Shown here: positions 1 through 8,761 of the stretch, piece after piece
Numbering within the stretch: position 1 is the stretch's first letter
How the letters are laid out: the number at the start of each line of letters is the position of its first letter
NCBI RefSeq assembly: GCF_900465315.1
Contig: NZ_UBIX01000018.1
DNA from: Asaia bogorensis_B
GTDB lineage: Bacteria; Pseudomonadota; Alphaproteobacteria; Acetobacterales; Acetobacteraceae
Strand: one strand, 5' to 3'
DNA: 64,000 nucleotides
Notes under the pieces: generated by a model
What the model was told of the DNA's origin: nothing
What the model saw: the letters and a program-made list of their open reading frames with translations, nothing else
Database searches by the model: none
Made by a program: the position numbers and the translations under genes

Positions 1-835
1 CCAGTGTCACATTCACACCACTGGCCATGTCGAGCGTCTTGAGCGGTATCAGCGCCTGATCGTGATACATGCACAGCGCCGCGTCATAGAGTGGCCGTGC
101 AAGGTCCGTGAAAAGCGTATCGGGCGGATACGGGCCGCGGGCATCAATGCCAGATTCGCGCAGAATCCTGATGGCCGGTTCAATCATGACCTGCTCTTCC
201 AGGCCCATCACACCGCCCTCGCCCGCATGAGGATTCAGGCCAGCCACGGCAATACGTGGCGCCTCAAACCCGAAGTCACGGCGCAAAGCCCGGGCAAGTG
301 CCTTGCCAACTTGCACGATTTTATCCGTCGTCAGACTGTCCAGCGCTTCGCGCAGGCTGACATGCACCGTGACCGGCACCACACGCAGCTGTGGCGAGGC
401 CAGCATCATGATTTCCTCACCCGGCACGCCGCAGAGCGAGGCCAGGAATTCGGTATGACCCGGAAAGCCGAAACCGGCAGCTTTCAGCACCGCCTTGCTG
501 ATCGGATTGGTCACGACGGCGCTGACACGCCCCTCCAGCGCCAGCCGGGTTGCGCGCTCGATCGAGGCGATCACCTGACCTGCCATTGCGGAATCGGGCT
601 GGCCCGGCACAACAGGGCCGGGAAGATACACGGGCAGAACAGGCAGGGCATGGGCGAATACCGCCTCTGCCTGCTCGGCTCCGTCCACGATCTGCGTGGG
701 GATCCCCTCGATCAGGGCCGGATCACCGATCCACACAAACCCTTCGCCCTGTGTCCTGAGTTGCTCCCAGGCCTTGACGGTCAGTTCTGGGCCGATCCCG
801 GCGGGATCGCCCATGGTGAGTGCAGGCAGCATCAT
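1..835 (-). CDS. pdxA: 4-hydroxythreonine-4-phosphate dehydrogenase PdxA (3' end cut by window edge)
   Basis: PdxA oxidises 4-phosphohydroxy-L-threonine with NAD in the DXP-dependent pyridoxal phosphate pathway in the cytoplasm. The reading frame runs off the left edge, so about 278 residues of a family usually near 330 are visible. It shows the N-terminal MGDPAGIGPE signature, TNPISKA, and the three metal-binding His contexts GHTEFLA, LNPHAGEGG and MYHDQALIPLK. The start is taken at the ATG at 835, followed by a second ATG at 832, because a GAGGGG Shine-Dalgarno-like run lies just upstream. A GTG at 853 overlapping the stop of the preceding peptidase gene is a less likely alternative. It is the last visible gene of a leftward block. 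The motifs are seen, the family function is known, and co-transcription is inferred from the 14-nt gap. Confidence 0.95.
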   Translation of the reverse strand, partial: MMLPALTMGDPAGIGPELTVKAWEQLRTQGEGFVWIGDPALIEGIPTQIVDGAEQAEAVFAHALPVLPVYLPGPVVPGQPDSAMAGQVIASIERATRLALEGRVSAVVTNPISKAVLKAAGFGFPGHTEFLASLCGVPGEEIMMLASPQLRVVPVTVHVSLREALDSLTTDKIVQVGKALARALRRDFGFEAPRIAVAGLNPHAGEGGVMGLEEQVMIEPAIRILRESGIDARGPYPPDTLFTDLARPLYDAALCMYHDQALIPLKTLDMASGVNVTL

Positions 836-849
836 GCCCCCCTCAAGGG

Positions 850-2241
850 TCACTTGGTGGAAAAGGCATCCAGGATACGAACCCAGGAGCGAATCCCCTT
901 ATGGAAGGATTCGACGCCATATTGCTCGTTGGGCGAGTGGATACGATCGTCATCCTGGGCAAACCCGACAAGAAGCGAGTCCATGTCGAGCGCTTCCTTG
1001 ACTTCGGCAACGACAGGAATCGATCCACCGCAACCGATCGACACGGCAGGAACGCCCCATTCCTCGCCCAGCGCGGCCAGGGCAGTTTTCAGAAACGGCC
1101 CCTCTTCCGGCACGGCAAAGCCGCTCGATGCACCATGCTCGGCAAAGCTGACCTTGGCATCCACCGGCAGGACCGATCGGATATGGGCGCGGAACGCCTC
1201 ACGTACGCGCTCCGGGTTCTGCCCCGGTACCAGGCGGAACGAAACCTTGGCCATTGCACGGGCAGGGAGCACGGTCTTGAAACCATCGCCCTCATACCCG
1301 CCCGAAATGCCGTTGATCTCGTAGCTCGGTCGGGCCCAGATCTGCTCGATGGCCGTAAAGCCATCCTCACCGGCAGCGCTCGACAGCCCCACCGGGCCAA
1401 GTGTCGCTGCGTCATCCGGGAAGATGGCCCGCCACTGAGCGCGAACCGTGTCGGATGGTGCAACCACCCCATCATAGAACCCGGGAAGCGTCACACGGCC
1501 CTTGTCGTCACGCACACTGCCAAGCGCCTTGCAGAGCAGTTCGATGGGGTTGCGCGCTGCATTACCGAACATGCCTGAATGAAGGTCATGCGTGGCACAG
1601 TCGATCACCACCTCCTCACCAACCAGCCCGCGCAGCCCCGTCGTGATCGCCGGTGTGCGCCGATCGGGCATGCCGGTGTCGCAAATCAGCGCCACATCGG
1701 CCTTGAGCTCCGCGGCGTTGGCCTTGAGGAACGGCATCAGATTGGCCCCGCCGCTTTCTTCCTCCCCCTCGATCAGGATCGAGATCTTCAACGGCAGATC
1801 GCCCTTGATGACTTTCCAGGCGCGGCAGGCTTCGATGAAGGTGAGAAGCTGTCCCTTATCGTCCGATGCACCGCGCGCCACGATGATCTTGCGGCCATCG
1901 GCCTCCGTCACAATCGCGGGGTCGAAGGGATCGCTCTTCCACAGATTGAGCGGGTCCGTGGGCTGAACGTCATAATGGCCATAAAACAGCACATGCGGGC
2001 CGGATAACGCTGTCTGGTCATGACCCACAACCATCGGGTGCCCGGCTGTTTCACGCACGCTGGCATCGAACCCGAGAGCTGAGAGTTCCTCACGCAACCA
2101 TTCGGCGGCGGCCCTGCAATCGGCAGCGTGTTTCGGCTGGGCCGAAACACTCGGTATGCGCAGGAAGGCAAAAAGACGATCCAGACTTTTCTCCAGATCC
2201 CGGTCGACCTGCTGCAATACCGCTGCCGTGCTGTCAGTCAC
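850..2241 (-). CDS. M20/M25/M40-family dipeptidase
   Basis: A 463-residue cytoplasmic zinc metallopeptidase of the M20 dipeptidase type, which hydrolyses short peptides with a di-zinc centre. Visible ligand contexts are GHYDVQP near residue 90, ARGASDDKGQ with the bridging Asp, the catalytic and ligand acidic run EGEEESGG, CDTGMP, and the C-terminal His in RIHSPNEQY. The length is normal for the family, and the dimerisation lid domain fits between about residues 200 and 310. The start codon is GTG at 2241 and sits inside the 3' end of the upstream glycosyltransferase gene (GTGACTGA overlap), which suggests translational coupling. No signal peptide is present. The exact substrate cannot be told from the sequence, and carnosinase-like or DapE-like annotations are possible but less specific. 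Confidence 0.88.
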   Translation of the reverse strand: MTDSTAAVLQQVDRDLEKSLDRLFAFLRIPSVSAQPKHAADCRAAAEWLREELSALGFDASVRETAGHPMVVGHDQTALSGPHVLFYGHYDVQPTDPLNLWKSDPFDPAIVTEADGRKIIVARGASDDKGQLLTFIEACRAWKVIKGDLPLKISILIEGEEESGGANLMPFLKANAAELKADVALICDTGMPDRRTPAITTGLRGLVGEEVVIDCATHDLHSGMFGNAARNPIELLCKALGSVRDDKGRVTLPGFYDGVVAPSDTVRAQWRAIFPDDAATLGPVGLSSAAGEDGFTAIEQIWARPSYEINGISGGYEGDGFKTVLPARAMAKVSFRLVPGQNPERVREAFRAHIRSVLPVDAKVSFAEHGASSGFAVPEEGPFLKTALAALGEEWGVPAVSIGCGGSIPVVAEVKEALDMDSLLVGFAQDDDRIHSPNEQYGVESFHKGIRSWVRILDAFSTK

Positions 2242-5209
2242 GCATCTCTTCCTTTACCAAGCTCTGTCGCAACAAGGAGGCAAGCGTGTCGCGATAGACG
2301 ATCGTCATCGCTCGTGCCTGCTGCCTCGCTTCATCGGACAGACGCTGCCATGTCTCCCGATCCTGATAAAGGGTGATGATCGCCTCTGCAAATGCATCCG
2401 GGTCAAGCGGAACAACCTGCGCCCCGGGAAGCTTCCGTGTGCCCCCCGTCACGACAGGCAACCCACACGCCCCGACAGTCAGACGCTCGAACGCGACCCG
2501 CCCTTCGCTATCATCAGGTGTCACCATAAGACGACACCGGGCCGCAAGCTCCATGATGTCTCCCTGTCCTTCAAGAAGCGGCGCGACATTCTGGTGATGT
2601 GTGATCATGGCGAGTTCATGTGACTGGGTCGTCTCGCAGGCAAGGATGAGACGGACCGGCTCCGGCAATCGCCCATTGAGACGCATCATGACACTGCGCA
2701 CGAACCATCTGAGAAAGGCCGCGGTGTAACCCGAGACCGATGCGGGTTGCGCGGCAAACAGGAGATCGTGCCTCTCGTCGAAATCCGGACTGTCCCGACC
2801 CGAAAGGTCATCGCCCAGAATTGTCACACCCGTGACACCCGCTCCATTCAACATTCTGGCCTGGGCCGCATCGGCGACAACGGTATGCTGGCAGAACCAT
2901 GCATTGACCACCTCAGCAGCCAGTTGCTTCCTCATTTCCGTGTCATCAACCTCGTCATGCACAACCTGCACCTTGCGAGCGTCGAAAAAGGCCTCAGCCG
3001 CGTCAAGCCGGCGAAGATCAAGGATGAGCCCCTCTTCGGGCAGCAACGCAGCCTTGTCATGGCATAGATCGAAAACCGCATTGAGCGTATGCCCACCGAT
3101 TATCCAGATCTTGTCAAAGCCGCGAGGGCGCTGGTCGAACAACTGCCCAAGCTCGTTCACCCCGCCATGCAGATATTCGGTTTCATCCGGTAACACCGCT
3201 CTCGCCTTGTCAGCATACGCACCGCGCTCATGGAGCGCGAAGACCGTAACCTGCTGCCCGCACGTCACGAAATTCTCGCAAAGGGCTCTGAGGCGGGCAC
3301 GCTGCGCGAACTGATCCGACGGGATTGCCTGCTTGATGACGAGAACACGCTGCCCCCAGCGTGCCGGCTTGTGCAACACGCCGGAATTCGCCGGGCGATG
3401 AGGCAGGTTGCCACGAAGCACCTCGGCAAAGTACCGGCGCAGTACCAGGGTTTCCTGTGCCACAAGCGCAGTACCACCAGGCTCGCGCGGTGCAACACAG
3501 ATCAGGAAATTCGGATCATATCTGATCTGGCCTGAGCGCATGATCTGACGCAGCGAGAGAGACAGGCCGGCCCAAATGTGCGTCGCAACACGAAGCCCTG
3601 CAATCGCGCCGTCAGACGCGGGAATAGCCTTGAGAACGTCGGACCGGCAGAGAAGGGCCCCGCCCCCTGTGCCGTCGCATTGACGAACAAAATCCACATT
3701 CGGCGCGAAAGCCTCAGCACCCTCACCATATGAGACGCAGCTGCCATCCCGGGCGACTGAAAGCCCGGCCTCGACCACACGCAAATCAAACCCGAGAGCC
3801 TGCGGTGCAACAGCGATCACGTCTGACCGCTCAAGATGGGTCATCGCGGCCTCAAGCGCTCCCGCAAACAGCGTGGTACCTGGGTCAATCAGCAGTACCT
3901 TCGGGGCGGCAATGGCGGCGCCTGCTATACGCCATCCACCCTGAAGATTCAGCCGCTCCGAGGGGATCACTTCGATACCGTAAGCATAACGGGCGATATT
4001 GGCTGTTTCGTCACGCGCGTGGCCGCTGAGCAGGATCACCTGCATCCCACCACAATGGGCTGTATGCAACGAGGCAAGCGTCTGCACCAGATCCAGGAAA
4101 GTCTGGGGCGCGTTGATGATGACGCTCAGCTCAGGCTGCCCGACATAGCGGAAATCAAGCGGTGTACGCGCGATAAGCGGCACGAGAGTCTCACCACGCA
4201 GAGCCTGCAATGATGCCAGAGCATGAAGCGAAGGCGGTTCAGTCGGCTCGCTCTCGCCAGTATCGCCTTCGCTTTTCACGACCCGCACAAAGGGATTATC
4301 GCAGATAGCCTGCCAATCCGGCATGTCACCCCCAAGGGGAAGGGAGGGCAGAGCAACGTTCTCGTTCGGACTGCGCCCCTCGAACACGCCATGATGCACG
4401 AAATGCTCGTAGCCATTTCTGAGTACACGAGCACGCACCTGCTCGTTCACATCCTCATATCGTGAAAGATAGAAATCCTCATCGAAATATGGATTGGGGC
4501 GGAAGGCTGTCGGATTTTCGTTCGAAAGATAGTGATGCAACGCCGAGGAATATTCTCTCTGCGCAATCTGCGTGTTTACATCTGGATACGTGGTGAGATA
4601 CCAGGCCGGATCAAAGTACCAGGAGGTACGCAAGCCCGTGATATCCTCACCCAGCAACAGCCGGGAAAATTCACCCTTTTCCGGGTCATAAGGCAGGCGT
4701 CTGCTCAGAATTTCGCTACGCAGAACATCTGGCACAAAGAACGCCGAGCTGACGCGGCGCTCCACCTGGCCTATCGACAGGTAATGATCGTACCCGTTGG
4801 CGAAGCCCAACTGCCGCACGAGAGCAGGTGTGAGATCCGGGTTCAGGCCAAAATAGCCGCTTTCGGAAAACAGCCAGTGACAGGAACGCCCGCGATGACC
4901 AGTCTCGCAATAATGCTGGAAGCCAGACTCGAACACGCCCATTCTGATGCCGTTTTCAACATCGAAATGCGCCCGGCGGTACCAGATCTCGTCGAAATAG
5001 CGATTGGGTGAGTGTGCATAACGCGCACCGTCACGCTGCCAGAACTCGTACAATCCACGATCATCGGGCAGGCTGCCCGTCATGCCGATCACTGCATCGC
5101 GATAACGTGCGCGATACCAGTCAGGATCGAATACGGCCCAGAGCGGAACCCCAGCGCGCGGCTCATCGCCTGGTCCGATCGCAGAGAGAATATGAGAAGT
5201 CTGTGTCAT
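2234..5209 (-). CDS. Large two-domain glycosyltransferase-like protein with N-terminal YPDV-type repeats
   Basis: A 991-residue protein without signal peptide. The first about 290 residues carry four degenerate repeats of the form FDxxWYxxxYxDV...HYL..G (for example FDPDWYRARY, YFDPAWYLTTYPDV and YFDEDFYLSRYEDV), which are known from the N-termini of bacterial cell-surface glycosyltransferases. Residues about 350-600 resemble a GT2-like GT-A fold, but the expected DxD is replaced by an IDPGTT-type sequence, so activity of that half is doubtful. The C-terminal about 350 residues look like a GT4-like GT-B fold, with an acidic/hydrophobic segment ERLTVGACGLPVV in the nucleotide-sugar site position. 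It lies 34 nt downstream of secB and overlaps the M20 gene by 8 nt. A role in surface polysaccharide synthesis is inferred; substrate and acceptor are unknown. Confidence 0.75.
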   Translation of the reverse strand: MTQTSHILSAIGPGDEPRAGVPLWAVFDPDWYRARYRDAVIGMTGSLPDDRGLYEFWQRDGARYAHSPNRYFDEIWYRRAHFDVENGIRMGVFESGFQHYCETGHRGRSCHWLFSESGYFGLNPDLTPALVRQLGFANGYDHYLSIGQVERRVSSAFFVPDVLRSEILSRRLPYDPEKGEFSRLLLGEDITGLRTSWYFDPAWYLTTYPDVNTQIAQREYSSALHHYLSNENPTAFRPNPYFDEDFYLSRYEDVNEQVRARVLRNGYEHFVHHGVFEGRSPNENVALPSLPLGGDMPDWQAICDNPFVRVVKSEGDTGESEPTEPPSLHALASLQALRGETLVPLIARTPLDFRYVGQPELSVIINAPQTFLDLVQTLASLHTAHCGGMQVILLSGHARDETANIARYAYGIEVIPSERLNLQGGWRIAGAAIAAPKVLLIDPGTTLFAGALEAAMTHLERSDVIAVAPQALGFDLRVVEAGLSVARDGSCVSYGEGAEAFAPNVDFVRQCDGTGGGALLCRSDVLKAIPASDGAIAGLRVATHIWAGLSLSLRQIMRSGQIRYDPNFLICVAPREPGGTALVAQETLVLRRYFAEVLRGNLPHRPANSGVLHKPARWGQRVLVIKQAIPSDQFAQRARLRALCENFVTCGQQVTVFALHERGAYADKARAVLPDETEYLHGGVNELGQLFDQRPRGFDKIWIIGGHTLNAVFDLCHDKAALLPEEGLILDLRRLDAAEAFFDARKVQVVHDEVDDTEMRKQLAAEVVNAWFCQHTVVADAAQARMLNGAGVTGVTILGDDLSGRDSPDFDERHDLLFAAQPASVSGYTAAFLRWFVRSVMMRLNGRLPEPVRLILACETTQSHELAMITHHQNVAPLLEGQGDIMELAARCRLMVTPDDSEGRVAFERLTVGACGLPVVTGGTRKLPGAQVVPLDPDAFAEAIITLYQDRETWQRLSDEARQQARAMTIVYRDTLASLLRQSLVKEEMRD

Positions 5210-5243
5210 TATTCCGGTCCGGTCTTGTCAGGGCGCGTGCAGT

Positions 5244-5744
5244 TCAGGACTGGGCCCGACGGCTCAGCATGAGCGCGTGAAAATCCACAGGCTGAATATT
5301 GGCGACGGGAAACCCGGACTCGCGAATAAGGCTCAGCAGAATGTGTCGCGCGGAGGGAAACAATCGACGCGGCGCCTCAACCAGAAGCAATGCCTCAAGC
5401 AGTTCGGGGCGGGCATTCTGAACGGTGAACAATCCCGAATAGGCCAGTTCGATCTTATAGAGTGTTTCAGGCTCAGGCACGTCAGGTGTTGGAGGCGTGC
5501 GATACCCCATACCGAGAAGAGCCAGTGTCACCTCGAAATTTGGCTGATCCTCGGTCAGTTGCCTGGCATTCACATCGACACGCAAGCCGATATGGGGTCT
5601 GGCCGGAAGGTGGAAGAAGACCTCAGGGGCGCCGATCGAGGCAATCGTGGAAGATTTGAGATACTGTGTTCCGGAGACGAGCAATGTTTCCAGGGCGGCC
5701 TGATCTGCACGTCCGGACGGTTCCCTGCTTTCGCTTTTCGACAT
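5244..5744 (-). CDS. secB: Protein-export chaperone SecB
   Basis: SecB is a tetrameric cytosolic chaperone that keeps presecretory proteins unfolded and hands them to SecA. The 166-residue product contains the family core VFFHLPARPHIGLRVDVNAR, then ELAYSGLFTV and the conserved C-terminal half with LFPSARHILLSLIRESGFP and the PVDFHALM segment. An AGAGGA ribosome-binding element precedes the ATG at 5744. A perfect inverted repeat lies 31 nt upstream of the start (separate entry). The gene is first in the leftward block leading to the glycosyltransferase, peptidase and pdxA genes. Alphaproteobacterial SecB proteins have similar length, and identity is not in doubt. Confidence 0.95.
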   Translation of the reverse strand: MSKSESREPSGRADQAALETLLVSGTQYLKSSTIASIGAPEVFFHLPARPHIGLRVDVNARQLTEDQPNFEVTLALLGMGYRTPPTPDVPEPETLYKIELAYSGLFTVQNARPELLEALLLVEAPRRLFPSARHILLSLIRESGFPVANIQPVDFHALMLSRRAQS

Positions 5745-5775
5745 GGCGTCCCGTTCCTCTGATGTCTTTCAATGT

Positions 5776-5800
5776 CTATGCTTGCCAATGACAAGCATAG
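5776..5800. repeat. Perfect 9-bp inverted repeat upstream of secB
   Basis: CTATGCTTG at 5776-5784 pairs with CAAGCATAG at 5792-5800 around a 7-nt centre. It sits 31 nt before the secB start, with no run of T on either side, so it is more likely an operator or leader hairpin than a terminator. Its function is unknown. Confidence 0.5.
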
Positions 5801-5970
5801 TGCGTCAGTGCTTCTGTCATGACTTGGCGATTAAGGCCAGATGAAGCATGTCAAACCAGTGCTCTGGTCATGCTTTAAAACAGACCGTGCACCCAACGCT
5901 GCAAATCTGCTCCACGGCCCTTGCATCGGCCGACCCTGCCCCGCCCTGCTTCAGACGCGATCGGCAGCCC

Positions 5971-6261
5971 TCAGAAAGACTGTCCACGCAGAAATCCCAG
6001 CGCTGGCAGTGGGGACCAGCTACGGGGCAATTCAGTACGGCCGATCTGCCTGACATCATAGCGCAAGGGAGCCTTGTGTTCCGAAACAAGAAAATGCCGG
6101 TATTCCTGAACCTGCCTGCTGCGCCATTCACAATCGGCCTGAGCTGCCTCGCGCGTGGCATGCACATTGGCAATACGGCTGCGCCGCCCCTGCCAGGCCA
6201 TGACGGCCCACAGCCGGTCCGTATTCGGTAGAGGCGGGCGGAACATGATAAGCTGGGACAT
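5971..6261 (-). CDS. Small hypothetical protein (96 aa)
   Basis: I do not recognise this protein. It is 96 residues, basic and rich in Trp and Arg (FRPPLPNTDRLWAVMAWQGRR near the start), with a helix-like charged stretch HATREAAQADCEWRSRQVQEYRHF in the middle and no signal peptide or membrane segment. An AGGAAGG sequence lies 12 nt before the ATG at 6261, which is a little far for an ideal ribosome-binding site. It stands alone between secB and the rightward lapA-like gene. Amino acid composition looks coding, but only comparison with relatives would establish this. Alternatively the whole 5745-6439 stretch could be non-coding promoter DNA. Confidence 0.45.
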   Translation of the reverse strand: MSQLIMFRPPLPNTDRLWAVMAWQGRRSRIANVHATREAAQADCEWRSRQVQEYRHFLVSEHKAPLRYDVRQIGRTELPRSWSPLPALGFLRGQSF

Positions 6262-6439
6262 GATGGGGTAAAGCCTTCCTCAGAACCATGAGCGGCCTGC
6301 CACGCCACCACGCCGTCTGGCTCCGGGTCAAGAAAAAGCAACAAACCTTGCCGCTGACAGGAACCCGGGCTAAGGCGATACGATGAATGCGCGGCACGAA
6401 ATTCTTGCGCCGATAACCCGGAAATAAGGGGTCTTTGTG

Positions 6440-6784
6440 ATGGTTCGCCTGCTCGTTATCGTCGTTTTTCTTGTCATTCTCATCACTTTTGCTTTGAGCA
6501 ACCCCGATGCACAGCCTCTGTGGATTGTATCCTATGGCTGGCAGTTCTCGGTCGGGATGCTGGTGCTGGGCGTGGGCGCTGCCAGCTTCCTGATCGGCGG
6601 TTTCGTGATGTTCATTGGCGAGATCAAGCAGCGCTCACGAGCCCGCAAGGCCGAACAGCAGGTGCGTGCCCTCGAAACGCAGGTGCTCGACCTTCATCAG
6701 CGTATCGACCGCCTGACAATCGCGACCGACCCGAGCCGTGCGCCCTACGAGACCCAGACCAGCACCGTTGCGCCTGCCCCCTGA
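6440..6784 (+). CDS. lapA: LapA-domain (DUF1049) inner-membrane protein
   Basis: A 114-residue protein of the LapA/DUF1049 family. It shows a first membrane helix at about residues 3-20 with the typical FALSNPDAQPLWI segment, a second helix at about 38-60, and a cytoplasmic coiled coil (about 66-100) rich in Arg, Glu and Leu. In enterobacteria LapA works with LapB to control LpxC and lipopolysaccharide synthesis; in other proteobacteria the role is less clear, so this function is transferred by family only. The ATG at 6440 is preferred over the GTG three bases earlier because AAGGGG lies 8-9 nt upstream of it. It is followed by pyrF 63 nt later in the same direction and is probably co-transcribed with it. 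Confidence 0.85.
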   Translation: MVRLLVIVVFLVILITFALSNPDAQPLWIVSYGWQFSVGMLVLGVGAASFLIGGFVMFIGEIKQRSRARKAEQQVRALETQVLDLHQRIDRLTIATDPSRAPYETQTSTVAPAP

Positions 6785-6847
6785 TTTGACCAGCCCGCCC
6801 CATCCAGGCGGCCTTCCCCGTTCCAAGCCCCTGATCGAGACAGTTTC

Positions 6848-7552
6848 ATGAAACGCACCCGCCTGATCGCCGCCCTCGACACCCAGAGCCTCGACCAGGT
6901 GCGTGACTGGGCGAGCGTGCTCGATGGTCATGTCGATGCGATCAAGCTTGGTATGGAATTCACCTACGCCCAGGGTTTTTCCGCCCTGCGTGAGGTCGCA
7001 GGCCGCAACCCGCTTTTCCTCGATCTCAAATTGCATGACATCCCCAATACAGTCGCGAAGGGCCTGAGCAGCCTTGCACCGATCGGGGCGTCGCTTCTTA
7101 CAATTCACGCCAGTGGCGGCGCTGCCATGATTGCTGCGGCCCGGCAGGCAATCGATGCGAGCTACCCCCCGCTCCATCGGCCCGTACTGCTTGCCGTAAC
7201 CGTTCTGACCAGCATCGATGAACCCGCTCTGCGCGAGATCGGGGTGCCCGCGACACCCCGTGAGCAGGTGATACGTCTCGGGCGCCTGGCCATGACAGCA
7301 GGGGCAGATGGTCTCGTGTGTTCCGCTGAAGAAATTGCCCCCTTGCGTGATGCGCTGGGTGACGCGCCCGTTCTGGTTGTGCCCGGCATCCGCCCCGCAG
7401 GGACAGATGCCAATGACCAGAAACGCATCATGACACCCCGCCAGGCCGCGCAGGCGGGGGCAGACTGGATTGTGGTGGGTCGCCCTATCACCCAGGCTCC
7501 CGATCCGGCCACAGCGGCGGCCGCCATTCAGGCCGAACTGGCCTCAGCATGA
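6848..7552 (+). CDS. pyrF: Orotidine-5'-phosphate decarboxylase
   Basis: PyrF converts OMP to UMP, the last step of de novo pyrimidine synthesis, as a cytoplasmic TIM-barrel dimer. The 234-residue product shows the substrate Asp in IAALDT near residue 11, the catalytic DLKLHDIPNTV around residues 59-69, the HASGG segment and the phosphate-binding VVPGIRPAG and WIVVGRPIT loops. Length and motifs match the bacterial group I enzyme. It is followed by trpF with a 4-nt ATGA overlap, implying translational coupling of a pyrimidine gene to a tryptophan gene, an arrangement also known in other alphaproteobacteria. Confidence 0.97.
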   Translation: MKRTRLIAALDTQSLDQVRDWASVLDGHVDAIKLGMEFTYAQGFSALREVAGRNPLFLDLKLHDIPNTVAKGLSSLAPIGASLLTIHASGGAAMIAAARQAIDASYPPLHRPVLLAVTVLTSIDEPALREIGVPATPREQVIRLGRLAMTAGADGLVCSAEEIAPLRDALGDAPVLVVPGIRPAGTDANDQKRIMTPRQAAQAGADWIVVGRPITQAPDPATAAAAIQAELASA

Positions 7553-8247
7553 AGTTTCTCCCGCCGCGGCAAGGGCTCCCGGCGGCCAGAAACGCAGTCG
7601 GAGTCAAGATTTGCGGCATCACGGAGCCGCAGTCTCTCCAGGCAGCCTGCGAGGCGCGCGCCGACTGGATCGGCCTTGTATTCTTCGATCGTTCACCTCG
7701 CTATGTCACGCCAGCAAAGGCTGCATCCCTCATCGCGCAGCGGGCGGATACTGGGCCGCAGGTCGTCGGGCTTTTCGTCAAGGCTCGTGACGAAGTCATT
7801 GCAGACACACTGGCGGCCTGCCCTCTCGATATCCTCCAGATCTATGACACACCAGAACGCGCACGCGCCATACGCCAAAAGTTTGGGCGACCGGTCTGGC
7901 TTTCCTGCCCTGTCAGTACACGCAAAGACCTCCCTGCCTGCACTGATCTCGATGGGCTTGTCATCGAGCCTCGCGCGCCTTCGTCTGCAGCGAACCCCGG
8001 CGGGAATGGGTTGCGGCTGGACTGGAGCGTTCTGAAGGATTGGGATGCACCTTTGCCGTGGATGCTGGCTGGCGGGCTTACGCCGGACAATATCGGTCAA
8101 GCCATAACGGACAGTGGTGCAGCTTTCGTAGATGTCTCGTCCGGTGTCGAAACTGCGCCCGGCAAGAAATCAGCGACGCTGATACGAAACTTCATCAAAA
8201 ACGCTCAGGCTACACATCGCAGCCCTTGCGCGCCCCTCAAAAACTGA
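7549..8247 (+). CDS. trpF: Phosphoribosylanthranilate isomerase
   Basis: TrpF catalyses the Amadori rearrangement of phosphoribosylanthranilate in tryptophan synthesis. The 232-residue product has an N-terminal extension of about 18 residues before the characteristic VKICGIT with its catalytic Cys, the IGLVFFDRSPRYV segment, the LDGLVIEPR strand, the phosphate loop LAGGLTPDNI and the C-terminal FVDVSSGVE signature. The ATG at 7549 overlaps the pyrF stop. trpB and trpA do not follow: the next feature is a tRNA gene. The basic tail after FIKNAQ is longer than usual. An internal start nearer the conserved core is possible, but the ATGA overlap supports the one given. Confidence 0.95.
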   Translation: MKFLPPRQGLPAARNAVGVKICGITEPQSLQAACEARADWIGLVFFDRSPRYVTPAKAASLIAQRADTGPQVVGLFVKARDEVIADTLAACPLDILQIYDTPERARAIRQKFGRPVWLSCPVSTRKDLPACTDLDGLVIEPRAPSSAANPGGNGLRLDWSVLKDWDAPLPWMLAGGLTPDNIGQAITDSGAAFVDVSSGVETAPGKKSATLIRNFIKNAQATHRSPCAPLKN

Positions 8248-8264
8248 TATGTTCCGCCCGCGCT

Positions 8265-8355
8265 GGAGAGATGGCCGAGCGGCTTAAGGCGCACGCTTGG
8301 AAAGCGTGTGTACGTTAATAGCGTACCGTGGGTTCGAATCCCACTCTCTCCGCCA
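8265..8355 (+). tRNA. tRNA-Ser (anticodon GGA)
   Basis: A complete 91-nt class II tRNA. Acceptor strands GGAGAGA (8265-8271) and TCTCTCC (8345-8351) pair, followed by discriminator G and encoded CCA (8353-8355). The anticodon arm CACGC/GCGTG encloses a loop with GGA at 8299-8301. A long variable arm with paired TACG(T)/(G)CGTA ends is present, and the T arm GTGGG-TTCGAAT-CCCAC is intact. The gene lies 17 nt after trpF. No integrase or duplicated 3' end is seen downstream, so it is not visibly used as an attachment site. Confidence 0.97.
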
Positions 8356-8761
8356 CTGCCAGCATAGCCGCATAGGCATACAAGCTCAGTGAGCTTTCCG
8401 AGAAATACGAGGCACATCGTCCTATAGCACCCTTTCGGGAGTGCATAGAACGTATCGTTGCGGCTTCCTGCCCGGCAGCACTTCTTGCGGCAGGGCAAAT
8501 TGGAAAAACGCTTTTACTTTACTGGAGTGCCACCATGCGGCGCGCTTGAATTCTTTGGTACAGGAAAAGACAAATACATCGGACTGCCGAATGCGGCAGG
8601 GATGCCTGACTGCAGGAAGACTCGTGCGGCCGTTATGTCCAAGAATTGCCGATTTGAAACATCGCCCGCACGATGCCGCACAAGGGAGAGAATACCCCCT
8701 GGTGCGGCCATCACTATGGATGACCCATCCTCTCTGGGCCACTATGCGGGAAAACGAGCCT
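8356..8761. other. Intergenic stretch without a convincing gene
   Basis: About 400 nt between tRNA-Ser and the 3' end of the beta-roll gene. Open frames exist on both strands but none has a ribosome-binding site together with protein-like composition. A weak hairpin CCTGCC/GGCAGG occurs near 8467-8495. No clear terminator with a T run was found for the rightward pyrF-trpF-tRNA unit. Confidence 0.5.

Noticed and set aside
62..1324. Long rightward open frame over pdxA and the peptidase gene
   Set aside because: It is the mirror of two well-supported leftward genes, with high G+C third-position bias on the other strand and no recognisable protein motifs.
8265..8761. tRNA-Ser as an attachment site for an integrated element
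   Set aside because: No integrase, no repeated tRNA 3' end and ordinary flanking genes.
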